Below are positions 18,353 to 25,723 of a DNA stretch of 64,000 bases, one piece after another (the stretch's first letter is position 1; every line of letters begins with the position of its first letter). Location: the NCBI GenBank assembly GCA_021323855.1, contig JAJPKE010000017.1, positions 186,001 through 250,000 of the forward strand, given 5' to 3'. The notes under the pieces are model-generated. The model ran no database searches. It had not been told where the DNA came from and saw nothing but the letters and a program-made list of their open reading frames with translations. The position numbers and the translations under genes are program-made. The stretch comes from Chloroflexota bacterium (GTDB lineage: Bacteria; Chloroflexota; Ktedonobacteria; Ktedonobacterales; JADMIN01).

Positions 18353-19240
18353 TCAAGGCGTTTGTGAAGTGTATGCAGCCTCTCTATAAGCGGGACAGAG
18401 AAAGGCGCGAATGACACGCGCCAGGCGTACCGGCTGATCGAGATTGATGGCATGCGCGGCCCCTGGAATGACAATCAGCCGCCCGCGCGGCACCAGATAG
18501 GTCGCCTTTTCCGCCCATTGCTGAGTGATGATCGGGTCGTTGCCACCGCGAACGACCAGCGTAGGAATGGGCGCCATCTGCGAGAGCCGCCGCTCAAGGT
18601 GGTCGTGAATCATCAGCCACATCGTCCAGAGCGCGCGCAGCCTGCTGACATCCTGATAATCGCGTTTGGTGACCTGTCCTACGTAGGGCGGTTCGCGGTG
18701 TTCGTTCACGCGCCAGCGATACAGCAGCTTCGGAAGCGGTCTGCTGCTGGGGTCCACCGTCGGACTGGCAAGGATGGCATGCGTAATGTGTTCGCTATGG
18801 CGTATGGCAAAATCGGCCACGATCTGCGCGCTGAAGCTGGTGCCAAAGAAAGCCGCGCGTTCGATTCCCCGCGCGCGCAGATAGGCGGCGAGCGTATCGC
18901 TGAGGTCACGCAGCGTGAGCAAACGACGCGGAGTGCTGCTACGCCCATACCCAGGAAGGTCCGGCGCATGCACCTGGAGATAGGGCGAGAGCAGTTGCGC
19001 CAGCCGGATATAATGCCGGCCCGAAACATTCAGCCCCGGCACCAGCACCAGCGGCAAACGCGGCGATGGCAAAGCAAACGGTCTATCCCTCTGTGGTGAC
19101 GCCGTTGGTTCAGCCCTATCGGGGATATCCACAGCATCCGCAGAGACACGCGCAAATATCCGCAGGCCATCCACATTCGTCCAGGTTTCGCGGAGTTTTT
19201 CTCCTGGCGTCATGCTCGTTGTTCGTCCATCCATGCTCAT
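18353..19240 (-). CDS. Alpha/beta hydrolase
   Basis: 295 aa. It shows the fold signature VLVPGLNVSGRHY (oxyanion region), PDLPGYGRSS, the nucleophile elbow FFGTSFSAQ (Ser in G-T-S-F-S, where the final Gly of GxSxG is Ser), the acid in VVRGGNDPI and the His in PGAAHAINLDQP. It hydrolyses an unknown ester or C-C bond. The N-terminal 50 residues are not conserved-looking. Start choice is uncertain (codon 1, 3 or 10). It is followed by the GSSNG protein gene. Confidence 0.82.
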   Translation of the reverse strand: MSMDGRTTSMTPGEKLRETWTNVDGLRIFARVSADAVDIPDRAEPTASPQRDRPFALPSPRLPLVLVPGLNVSGRHYIRLAQLLSPYLQVHAPDLPGYGRSSTPRRLLTLRDLSDTLAAYLRARGIERAAFFGTSFSAQIVADFAIRHSEHITHAILASPTVDPSSRPLPKLLYRWRVNEHREPPYVGQVTKRDYQDVSRLRALWTMWLMIHDHLERRLSQMAPIPTLVVRGGNDPIITQQWAEKATYLVPRGRLIVIPGAAHAINLDQPVRLARVIRAFLCPAYREAAYTSQTP

Positions 19241-19261
19241 TTAACCATACAGACCAACACA

Positions 19262-19295
19262 CTTCCCCCATGCATATTTCCTGGCATGGGGGAAG
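19262..19295. terminator. Hairpin, possible terminator
   Basis: 12-bp perfect stem CTTCCCCCATGC/GCATGGGGGAAG with a 10-nt loop. It lies downstream of the minus-strand 19334 gene and upstream of the hydrolase gene. No T-run follows on the minus strand. Confidence 0.45.
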
Positions 19296-19333
19296 CAAAA
19301 ACGTTGCATCTCACGAGTGGTGAGATGGCTAAC

Positions 19334-19672
19334 TCAGGCGCGCGGCGCAGCAGATGGCTGTTGTGGTTGTTGCCCGGTCCGTGACGGGCGCAACTCACCA
19401 GCCTGCGCCAACTGCTCCAGCGCCTGGGTCAGCATCATGACGGCCTGCTGATCCAATTGTGCAATCTGCTGCCAGAGCTGGACGTTGCCGTCCCGGCAGT
19501 ATTTGTCGTAGGCGTTTAGCCCTTCCAGTTTGCTTTGCAAGGCCGTAATGACATCATACGCCAGATTGCTCATCGGCGACGAAACGCCCTGCATACTTTG
19601 CATTCCCCGCGCCTGAGCAGCCTGCATGTCATACGCAGATTGCGGCTGATTCGGTGGCACATTTGCACTCAT
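19334..19672 (-). CDS. Small Gln-rich hypothetical protein
   Basis: 112 aa. The middle part (NLAYDVITALQSKLEGLNAYDKYCRDG through QLDQQAVMMLTQALEQLAQAG) is predicted helical and well formed, flanked by Gln/Pro/Met-rich tails. No family recognised. GGAGGCGAGAGAGCA precedes the ATG. It stands between the hydrolase gene and the divergent ybaB region. Confidence 0.6.
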   Translation of the reverse strand: MSANVPPNQPQSAYDMQAAQARGMQSMQGVSSPMSNLAYDVITALQSKLEGLNAYDKYCRDGNVQLWQQIAQLDQQAVMMLTQALEQLAQAGELRPSRTGQQPQQPSAAPRA

Positions 19673-19999
19673 TGCTCTCTCGCCTCCTAACTCTCTACCT
19701 TGTCCTCCGGAATCGTCCAGAGTGGTTCAGCGGTGCGGCGCCCGCACTCTGTCATAGGGTCGCACGCTCTCCTTGAGTGGCTTGCAGAATATGTGCCAGA
19801 TGCCAAGTGAAGGCTATCCATTGCCAATTTTTCGCCCTTCGTACAGATAGGGTATAATACACGGGTGTGCAACTATCTCTGAATATCTCTGGTGTGCGTG
19901 GCGTTTGTGGTGCTTCATCTCGTTTCACCCCAGCCGGTCATACGCCGGAGCAGAGAAGCTCGAAACATGCTGTACCGTGCTGAAAGGAGCGCGCCGCCT

Positions 20000-20308
20000 G
20001 TGGGTTTTAATATGAAAGCTCTGCAACAGATGCAGAACAAGATGATGAAGATGCAGGAAGACCTGCAAAACTCCACCTTCGAGGGAACGTCCGGCGGCGA
20101 CGCCGTGAAGGTCTCGATGACCGGCAAATATGAGATTACGGCGGTCAAGCTCGACCCTGAAGTAGTAGACCCCGAAGATATCTCGATGCTTGAAGACCTC
20201 ATCCTGACGGCCTGTCAGGATGCCTTCAATAAGGCGGCGGAGGCGCAGGCCAAGATGATGCAGGCGCTAACCGGCGGCATGAAGCTACCTCCTGGGCTGG
20301 GATTCTAA
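20000..20308 (+). CDS. ybaB: YbaB/EbfC nucleoid-associated protein
   Basis: 102 aa. It has the typical MQNKMMKMQEDLQNSTFEG helix, the GGDAVKVSMTGKYEITAVKLDPEV sheet and a C-terminal helix ending MKLPPGLGF. The GTG start ten bases after AAAGGAG is preferred over an ATG four codons later. EbfC-type dimers bind DNA and are usually encoded beside recR, as here (106 bp upstream of recR). dnaX, the usual third member, is absent. Confidence 0.92.
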   Translation: MGFNMKALQQMQNKMMKMQEDLQNSTFEGTSGGDAVKVSMTGKYEITAVKLDPEVVDPEDISMLEDLILTACQDAFNKAAEAQAKMMQALTGGMKLPPGLGF

Positions 20309-20414
20309 GCTACGCGGTTCGGGAGCAATTCGCCTGCTGCCAAACAATAATACCTAACGTGTGACGTGTGCAACACACGCGACCACCAGCGACTGGTAGG
20401 ACGACGGAAACGAT

Positions 20415-21038
20415 ATGCAAACAACGGCGGCGCCCGTGACGGCGCTCATCGAAGAATTGGCGAAGCTCCCGGGCATCGGCCCGAAAACCGCCCAGCGATT
20501 GACCTTTTTCATCCTGCGCAGTCCGGCGGACCAAGCGCGGCGACTTGCCGAGGCGATCACGCGGGTGAAAGAAAGCATCATCCAGTGTTCGATCTGCTTC
20601 AACATCACCGAAACCGATCCCTGCGCCATCTGCGCCAATCCCGAACGCGACCACGCAACCATCTGTGTGGTGGAGCAGCCGCTGGATGTGCTGGCTATCG
20701 AGAAGACTGGCGTCTTCAAGGGTGTCTATCATGTGCTGCATGGCGCGCTGTCGCCGTTGGAGGGCATCGGCCCGCGTGACCTGCGCATCGAGGAGTTGGT
20801 GGCGCGGGTGAAGCCAGGCGCTTCTGGGGCGCATGAGCCGGTGCATGAGGTGATTCTGGCGACCAACCCCAACTATGAGGGCGACTATACCGTCGCGCAT
20901 ATCATGCAGGTGCTTGCGGGAGCGGACGTGCGCATCACCCGGCTGGCGCGTGGATTGCCCATCGGCGGCGACCTCGAATACGCCGACGAAGGGACGCTAG
21001 GCAGGGCGCTGGAAGGCCGCCGCGAGGTGAACGGATAA
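20415..21038 (+). CDS. recR: Recombination mediator RecR
   Basis: 207 aa, full length. Order: N-terminal HhH (LAKLPGIGPKTAQRL), the four-Cys zinc finger C-X2-C-X11-C-X2-C (IQCSICFNI to PCAICANP), Toprim (TICVVEQPLDVLAIEKTG, then HVLHGALSPLEGIGP) and the C-terminal GLPIGGDLEYADEGTLGRAL. RecR loads RecA onto gapped DNA together with RecO/RecF. It is followed by a DinB-like gene and recA on the same strand. Confidence 0.96.
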   Translation: MQTTAAPVTALIEELAKLPGIGPKTAQRLTFFILRSPADQARRLAEAITRVKESIIQCSICFNITETDPCAICANPERDHATICVVEQPLDVLAIEKTGVFKGVYHVLHGALSPLEGIGPRDLRIEELVARVKPGASGAHEPVHEVILATNPNYEGDYTVAHIMQVLAGADVRITRLARGLPIGGDLEYADEGTLGRALEGRREVNG

Positions 21039-21107
21039 GACGAACGGATAAAGAGGCTGAGCTAGCTGACGGAGAGCACAATAGTGCGACATCAGGAGGG
21101 TGTGACG

Positions 21108-21743
21108 ATGGAGGCAGCAGAGGCAGAGAGACTCGTGCAACGCCTGCGCGAGCAACGACTGACCACCCTATCACTGGCGGAACAAATCAAGGACGACCGC
21201 TGGCATGAGCCAGCTCTCCCCGGCGCAGTCACCGTGCATGAGACACTGGCGCACCTGCTGGCGTGGGATGAATGGGCCGTCGCCGTCTTCGAGATCAGCC
21301 TGATTCGTGACGAGTTGCCGCCAGTGCTTCAGCGCGCTCTTGACGATGTGGATGGCTTCAACCAGCGTGCGCGGACACGGCATCGCGGCATCAGCCGCTT
21401 CGACCTGCTCAACGGTCTGCAAACTGCCAATCCGCGCCTCATCACCAGCGCCCAGGCCAGCGGCGGCCCAGAATGGCACAACCGCGCCATTGCTGGACTG
21501 CGCTATCCAGCAGACTGGCAAATGTCCCAGGAGCCGAATGTTGGCGGCATCCTGCGTATGCTGCGCGCCCATGAATCTGCGCACGACAAAGAGATCATGG
21601 CAGCCTTTGGCATCGAGCCGAAGCTGGACGAGTGGCGCGATCAGCAGGGAGCAAACGCGGGTGGCGAACGGCGCAGCGCCGCTAGCACAGCTAGCGCAAA
21701 TGGTGAAAGCGATGAAGGCGCCGCTCCCTCGCCACTGGGCTAA
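21108..21743 (+). CDS. DinB/DfsB-like four-helix protein
   Basis: 211 aa from the ATG after CAGGAGGGTG. It has the DinB-superfamily pattern of a helix bundle with metal-ligand histidines in HETLAHLLAWDEWA and RAHESAHDKEI; the third ligand is not obvious. Members act as metal-dependent thiol transferases or colibactin-resistance-like (ClbS/DfsB) proteins. The C-terminal 35 residues (ANAGGERRSAAS onward) are low-complexity. It lies 69 bp downstream of recR and may be co-transcribed. Confidence 0.75.
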   Translation: MEAAEAERLVQRLREQRLTTLSLAEQIKDDRWHEPALPGAVTVHETLAHLLAWDEWAVAVFEISLIRDELPPVLQRALDDVDGFNQRARTRHRGISRFDLLNGLQTANPRLITSAQASGGPEWHNRAIAGLRYPADWQMSQEPNVGGILRMLRAHESAHDKEIMAAFGIEPKLDEWRDQQGANAGGERRSAASTASANGESDEGAAPSPLG

Positions 21744-21811
21744 AGGTCCAAAAGGTCCAACGAATTTCCTTTGGCGCTTCCGTTCTCGTCTAGCCCATAC
21801 AGAATACACTC

Positions 21812-21840
21812 TTGACGCCGTTCCAGGGGTACCGTACAAT
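21812..21840 (+). promoter_or_regulatory. recA promoter
   Basis: TTGACG (21812-21817), 17-bp spacer, TACAAT (21835-21840). The leader to recA ATG is about 170 nt. Confidence 0.7.
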
Positions 21841-21842
21841 TG

Positions 21843-21854
21843 GAATATGTGTTC
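21843..21854 (+). promoter_or_regulatory. LexA (SOS) box of recA
   Basis: GAATATGTGTTC, one mismatch to GAAC-N4-GTTC, placed over the expected transcription start two bases after the -10. The same class of box, without mismatch, precedes the dinD-like gene. Confidence 0.6.
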
Positions 21855-22017
21855 TATATTGGTCCCCCGTGGCGGTCGCTCACACATTTCACATCCATTC
21901 CCTGACCCATCCAGGAGCTATCCGGCAGGCACACCGCCCACAAGTGTACGGTAAGCTGTTCCCATCGAGGCATCTGAGACATTGCTCGATCAGGAGCGGC
22001 GCGAGAGGAGACACAGC

Positions 22018-23100
22018 ATGCCCGCAGATCGCGGCAACGCAACCGCCACGACCCTGGCCTATGGCGCCAGCGCCAGCGAACGCGAAAAATCGCTCGAAGT
22101 GACGGTATCGCAGATCGAGCGCCGTTTCGGCAAAGGCGCTATTATGAAACTCGGCGAACATCGCGCCCATGTGCGCGTTGAAACCATCCCCACCGGCGCC
22201 ATTGCGCTGGACCTGGCGCTTGGCGTCGGCGGCATCCCGCGCGGACGCATCACGGAGATATACGGCCCGGAAAGTTCGGGCAAAACCACTCTCTGCCAGC
22301 ATATCATCGCCAACGCCCAGAAGCGTGGCGGCATCTGCGCCATCGTAGACGCCGAACATGCGCTGGACCCGGCCTATGCCGAACGCTGCGGCGTCAACAT
22401 CAACGACGTGCTGATCTCTCAGCCGGATACCGGCGAACAGGCGCTTGAGATCGTTGAGATGCTGGTGCGCAGCGGTGCGGTGGATGTCGTGGTGGTGGAC
22501 TCGGTGGCGGCGCTGGTGCCACGCGCCGAGATCGAGGGCGAGATGGGCGATGCGCATGTCGGCTTGCAGGCCCGTCTGATGAGCCAGGCGCTGCGCAAGC
22601 TCACCGGCGCTATCAACAACTCCAAGACGGCGGTGGTTTTCACCAACCAACTGCGCGAAAAAGTGGGCGTGATGTTCGGCAGCCCGGAGACCACGCCAGG
22701 TGGCCGCGCGCTCAAGTTCTACGCCTCCGTCCGCCTCGATATTCGCCGCATTGACACGATCAAGGTTGGCACCGAGGCGATGGGCAGCCGCGCGAAGGTG
22801 AAGGTGGTCAAGAACAAGGTGGCCGCGCCATTCCGGGTCTGCGAGTTCGACATCATGTTCAACGAGGGCATCTCGCGTGAGGGTAACCTGATTGACATCG
22901 GCCTGGAGATGGGCATTGTCAAGAAGTCCGGCGCGTTCTTCTCCACCGGCGATACCCGGCTGGGCCAGGGCCGCGAGAACGCCAAAGAGTTCCTGCGTCA
23001 GAACCCGGAAATCGCCGACTCCATCGAGGAGCAGATTCGCTCGGCGGTCGCTCCGGCCCCCAGCGTCGGCATCGAAGATGAGGGCGCCGAAGAACTCTAA
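22018..23100 (+). CDS. recA: Recombinase RecA
   Basis: 360 aa. Start ATG preceded by GAGAGGAGAC; an in-frame start 12 codons upstream is less likely. Walker [10 protein letters not shown] (about 83-91), Walker [17 protein letters not shown]1 [22 protein letters not shown]2 with [22 protein letters not shown], and the C-terminal domain ending in an acidic tail. It forms the filament for strand exchange and for LexA cleavage. It has its own promoter with an SOS box and a terminator, so it is a single-gene unit. Confidence 0.98.
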   Translation: MPADRGNATATTLAYGASASEREKSLEVTVSQIERRFGKGAIMKLGEHRAHVRVETIPTGAIALDLALGVGGIPRGRITEIYGPESSGKTTLCQHIIANAQKRGGICAIVDAEHALDPAYAERCGVNINDVLISQPDTGEQALEIVEMLVRSGAVDVVVVDSVAALVPRAEIEGEMGDAHVGLQARLMSQALRKLTGAINNSKTAVVFTNQLREKVGVMFGSPETTPGGRALKFYASVRLDIRRIDTIKVGTEAMGSRAKVKVVKNKVAAPFRVCEFDIMFNEGISREGNLIDIGLEMGIVKKSGAFFSTGDTRLGQGRENAKEFLRQNPEIADSIEEQIRSAVAPAPSVGIEDEGAEEL

Positions 23101-23135
23101 GAAGCTAAGCGCGCCTATCGCTCGTTGCGATGTTC

Positions 23136-23172
23136 GCCCCTATGCCTCATCTACTGGCATAGGGGCCTTTTA
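23136..23172 (+). terminator. recA terminator
   Basis: Stem GCCCCTATGCC/GGCATAGGGGC (23136-23146 and 23156-23166), 9-nt loop, then CTTTTATT. Confidence 0.85.
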
Positions 23173-23210
23173 TTCCAAAAGATGCCGCCGAAGTTGTTAA
23201 AAATGGTCTG

Positions 23211-23222
23211 GAACTGGTGTTC
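23211..23222 (+). promoter_or_regulatory. LexA (SOS) box of the dinD-like gene
   Basis: GAACTGGTGTTC matches GAAC-N4-GTTC exactly and overlaps the -35 hexamer. Confidence 0.7.
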
Positions 23223-23248
23223 ACATCTCGCCGCCACTATGGTATACT
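23220..23248 (+). promoter_or_regulatory. Promoter of the dinD-like gene
   Basis: TTCACA (23220-23225), 17-bp spacer, TATACT (23243-23248). The -35 shares bases with the SOS box, the geometry expected for LexA repression. Confidence 0.65.
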
Positions 23249-23290
23249 ACTGAGTAATCGTTGCCTACAGGCGCGATAGCCAATTATGTT

Positions 23291-23368
23291 ATGTCAATTG
23301 TAGGAGATGGACGCATCTACTTTCAGATACGCCCATCGAACCCGGACGCTGAAATAGCCAGCGCGTAG
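23291..23368 (+). CDS. Possible 25-aa leader peptide
   Basis: ATG to TAG frame encoding MSIVGDGRIYFQ then IRPSNPDAEIASA. It lies 43 bp after the SOS-type -10. No Shine-Dalgarno precedes it, so this is a weak candidate reported because of its place at the head of an SOS transcript. Confidence 0.2.
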   Translation: MSIVGDGRIYFQIRPSNPDAEIASA

Positions 23369-23578
23369 GGCCAAATTGCAGGATAACACGCGAGCAGGGG
23401 TCTTGCCCAGCATTTTTCCGGCTATTTTCCGGTGTTGCGGGCGTCCCCAATGCCGCACCACTCGTATTCCTGTCGCCCTTCGCATCGTTGCCCTCCTCAG
23501 CGCCACTGTTCACGCTGCTGTTGTCCTATAGTGTCGTGTCCCATGATAGGTCTGTTTTTTCAGCGAGGGTTATCAGCG

Positions 23579-24508
23579 ATGCCAAACGAGAACGAAAACA
23601 CGAACGAAATCGTACCGCAATCCCCCTTCGAGCAAATTCGCCATACCGACGAGGCTGGCGACTACTGGCTGGCGCGCGAGTTGATGCCGCTGTTGGAGTA
23701 CAACAAGTGGCAGGATTTTGATATGGCTGTTCAGCGTGCCATTGAAGACTGTGCAAAATCCGGTCGCACCATTGGAGAGCATTTTGAGGTTTTTACGGAT
23801 GTCCGTAAAAACCCAAAAGCTGGCGGTCGTCCAATGAAAGATTATCGGCTCACACGCTATGCCTGCCGCTTGGTAGTGATGGCAAGTCGAACGCAAGGTG
23901 ATGTCGCCGCGCAGGCGCGCACCTACTTCTCGGACAAAGTTGAAGAAGCCGAGACATTCAGCGATCCCAAAGAAGCCTTTCTCGCGTGGCGTGAGCGTGC
24001 AATTTTGGCGTTCGTGGCTGAAGGCTACTCGGTGGAATGGGCGAAACAGCGGGCGGATGATATCCTGACGCGGAACGCATTGACACATGAATGGAGCGTC
24101 CGGGGCATCAAGCCGAAAGAGTACCCAATCCTCACCAACCGGCTGCATATGGGTTCATTCGGACTCTCGATTGACGACCACAAAGGTTTCAAGGGATTCG
24201 CCGTTACTTATCGCGGCAAGAAGCTGGTCTACAAGGGCGATTTGCCGCCAGCCATGACGATGACCGAACTGGCGCTGAATACGCTGGCAAACACCATTGC
24301 GCGGGAATTGCACGTACGCAACGACTCCTTTGGCTTCCATGAGATTGCTGGCGATGTGAACGTAGCGGGGCAGATCGTCGGTGATACCCGGCGACAGATC
24401 GAAGCGGCGACCGGGCGGCCAGTGGTCAGTTCGCGCAATATGCTGAAAGAGCCGGACGGCGGCCTCTGGGGCCAGTTGCCCGCGCCAGATAAGCCGTTGG
24501 ACGATTGA
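23579..24508 (+). CDS. DNA-damage-inducible protein D (DinD)-like
   Basis: 309 aa. The N-terminal 120 residues match the Bro-N/DinD pattern (FEQIRHTDEAGDYWLARELMPLL, YNKWQDF, DYRLTRYACRLVVMASRTQGDVAAQARTYFSDK). The rest follows DinD with the ERAILAFVAEGYSVEWAKQRADDI and LTHEWSVRGI segments. E. coli DinD inhibits RecA filament action. Here the gene sits directly downstream of recA with a perfect SOS box at its promoter, which supports the same role. The start is the ATG eight bases after GAGGG. It is somewhat longer than E. coli DinD (about 274 aa). Confidence 0.83.
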   Translation: MPNENENTNEIVPQSPFEQIRHTDEAGDYWLARELMPLLEYNKWQDFDMAVQRAIEDCAKSGRTIGEHFEVFTDVRKNPKAGGRPMKDYRLTRYACRLVVMASRTQGDVAAQARTYFSDKVEEAETFSDPKEAFLAWRERAILAFVAEGYSVEWAKQRADDILTRNALTHEWSVRGIKPKEYPILTNRLHMGSFGLSIDDHKGFKGFAVTYRGKKLVYKGDLPPAMTMTELALNTLANTIARELHVRNDSFGFHEIAGDVNVAGQIVGDTRRQIEAATGRPVVSSRNMLKEPDGGLWGQLPAPDKPLDD

Positions 24509-24528
24509 GCCTACCCCACTGGTCGTAG

Positions 24529-24567
24529 CACGTCCGCTCATCGTGAAATATATGGTGGGCGGACGTG
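24529..24567 (+). terminator. Hairpin after the dinD-like gene
   Basis: Stem CACGTCCGC/GCGGACGTG (24529-24537 and 24559-24567) around a 21-nt loop. It is followed by CCATATT, a weak T-tract. Confidence 0.5.
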
Positions 24568-24663
24568 TCCATATTAACTGTACTGTTGCTGTTGCGAATA
24601 TTGCGTTTACTACCGTAGATGTGGTACAACGAATGTGCGAAGTGAGCGAAAGGAGGTGTACCG

Positions 24664-25131
24664 ATGAGTGCGCGTTCCACTATAGAGCATGAACCCAACC
24701 CCATAACTGCCGCTGGCAGCGAACGCAGCCGCTTAGCACAAGTCGAAAAGGCGCTCGAAGACTTTCAGGCAGATGAAATAGCAGGCACGCTGAAGCTCGT
24801 TGGGCCGCATGGCGAGGAGATTGAGCTTCCCATCTCTGCTGTTCATCTTCTTCAGCGTGTCATCTCTCACCTGGCGCACGGAGAGGCGATCAGCCTCGTT
24901 CCAGTCAGTCAGCAGTTGACGACTCAGGAAGCGGCGGACCTGCTCAATGTCTCGCGCCCCTATCTCATCAAGCTCCTGGAACAGGGAAAAATCCCCTACA
25001 CAAAGACGGGCACGCATCGTCGTATCCAGTTGAACGACGTACTCGAATATAAGAGCATCCGCGACACTGAGCGCCATCAAGCGTTGGATCAACTCTCGCA
25101 ACTAAGCCAGGAAATGGGCGAGTACGATTAG
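24664..25131 (+). CDS. Excisionase-type HTH protein, antitoxin-like
   Basis: 155 aa with a strong ribosome site (AAAGGAGGTG). The C-terminal half holds a MerR/excisionase-like HTH: LTTQEAADLLNVSRPYLIKLLEQGKIPYTKTGTHRRI. The N-terminal part (VEKALEDFQADEI to ELPISAVHLLQRVI) matches antitoxins that precede PIN-domain VapC-like toxins. No PIN gene follows; the next gene is a membrane protein on the other strand. It is therefore either an orphan antitoxin or a solitary regulator. Confidence 0.72.
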   Translation: MSARSTIEHEPNPITAAGSERSRLAQVEKALEDFQADEIAGTLKLVGPHGEEIELPISAVHLLQRVISHLAHGEAISLVPVSQQLTTQEAADLLNVSRPYLIKLLEQGKIPYTKTGTHRRIQLNDVLEYKSIRDTERHQALDQLSQLSQEMGEYD

Positions 25132-25174
25132 CATTGACCTTATCTACTTCCCCATTTCACCCATTGGCTGGGAG

Positions 25175-25627
25175 TTATCTCCTATCATCTGCCGCAGTGC
25201 GTACTTTCAAGACTCGTCGGCAGATGCTCTCAGTTATCCAGCCGATGACAAAGACAAGCACAATGGGTATGAAGGAGATAGGGACTAGGATAGGTAGCGG
25301 GTAGGAGAAAGTATCAAGGGAATACATAGCAAGCAGTGTACCATTGCCCACTATACAGCCAAGCCATCCGCCCACAAAAATTGGCAAATAAAAGCCTTGC
25401 GGACCTTTCCATCTAGCAATAGTGGCGATAACAATAAATGCAATATTGAGCAGAAGCATCACTAGGCTAACAAGAAGCTCTATATTTGGATATTCCATAC
25501 TGATAAGGAATGATGCGCCGAGTATAGCACAGCCCAAGAGAACTCCAATAGTCCCGCTTATCAGCGAAGAAACATTAGGCGGTTGCTGGCGATTTGTAGA
25601 AAGTTGTGCATCGGATAATGGCCGCAT
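25175..25627 (-). CDS. Four-helix hypothetical membrane protein
   Basis: 150 aa from the ATG after AGGAGGGG. Hydrophobic helices: LISGTIGVLLGCAILGASFLI, LLVSLVMLLLNIAFIVIATI, YLPIFVGGWLGCIVGNGTLLA and ILVPISFIPIVLVFVIGWI. Base composition is visibly lower in GC than neighbours (roughly 25150-25740), which hints at recent transfer. No family recognised. Confidence 0.6.
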   Translation of the reverse strand: MRPLSDAQLSTNRQQPPNVSSLISGTIGVLLGCAILGASFLISMEYPNIELLVSLVMLLLNIAFIVIATIARWKGPQGFYLPIFVGGWLGCIVGNGTLLAMYSLDTFSYPLPILVPISFIPIVLVFVIGWITESICRRVLKVRTAADDRR

Positions 25628-25723
25628 ATAAAGCACTTCCCCTCCTGAGAGCCATTGTAACGGCAAAAGCACCGGCTGGCAACGATATTACCATGCCAAA
25701 CTCAACCGTACTTTACTGTAACA

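Larger units (their letters stand above)
23173..23578 (+). other. Long leader region upstream of the dinD-like gene
   Basis: It holds the SOS box and promoter (23211-23248), then about 325 nt before the chosen ATG. Apart from a weak 25-codon frame (23291-23368) I see no gene. A frame continuous with the dinD-like CDS is open from 23432 but reads as Cys/Pro/Arg-rich, non-protein-like sequence. Confidence 0.5.

Noticed and set aside
25132..25174. Search for a PIN toxin after the antitoxin-like gene
   Set aside because: Only 43 bp separate it from the convergent membrane gene and no frame with PIN acids is present on either strand.
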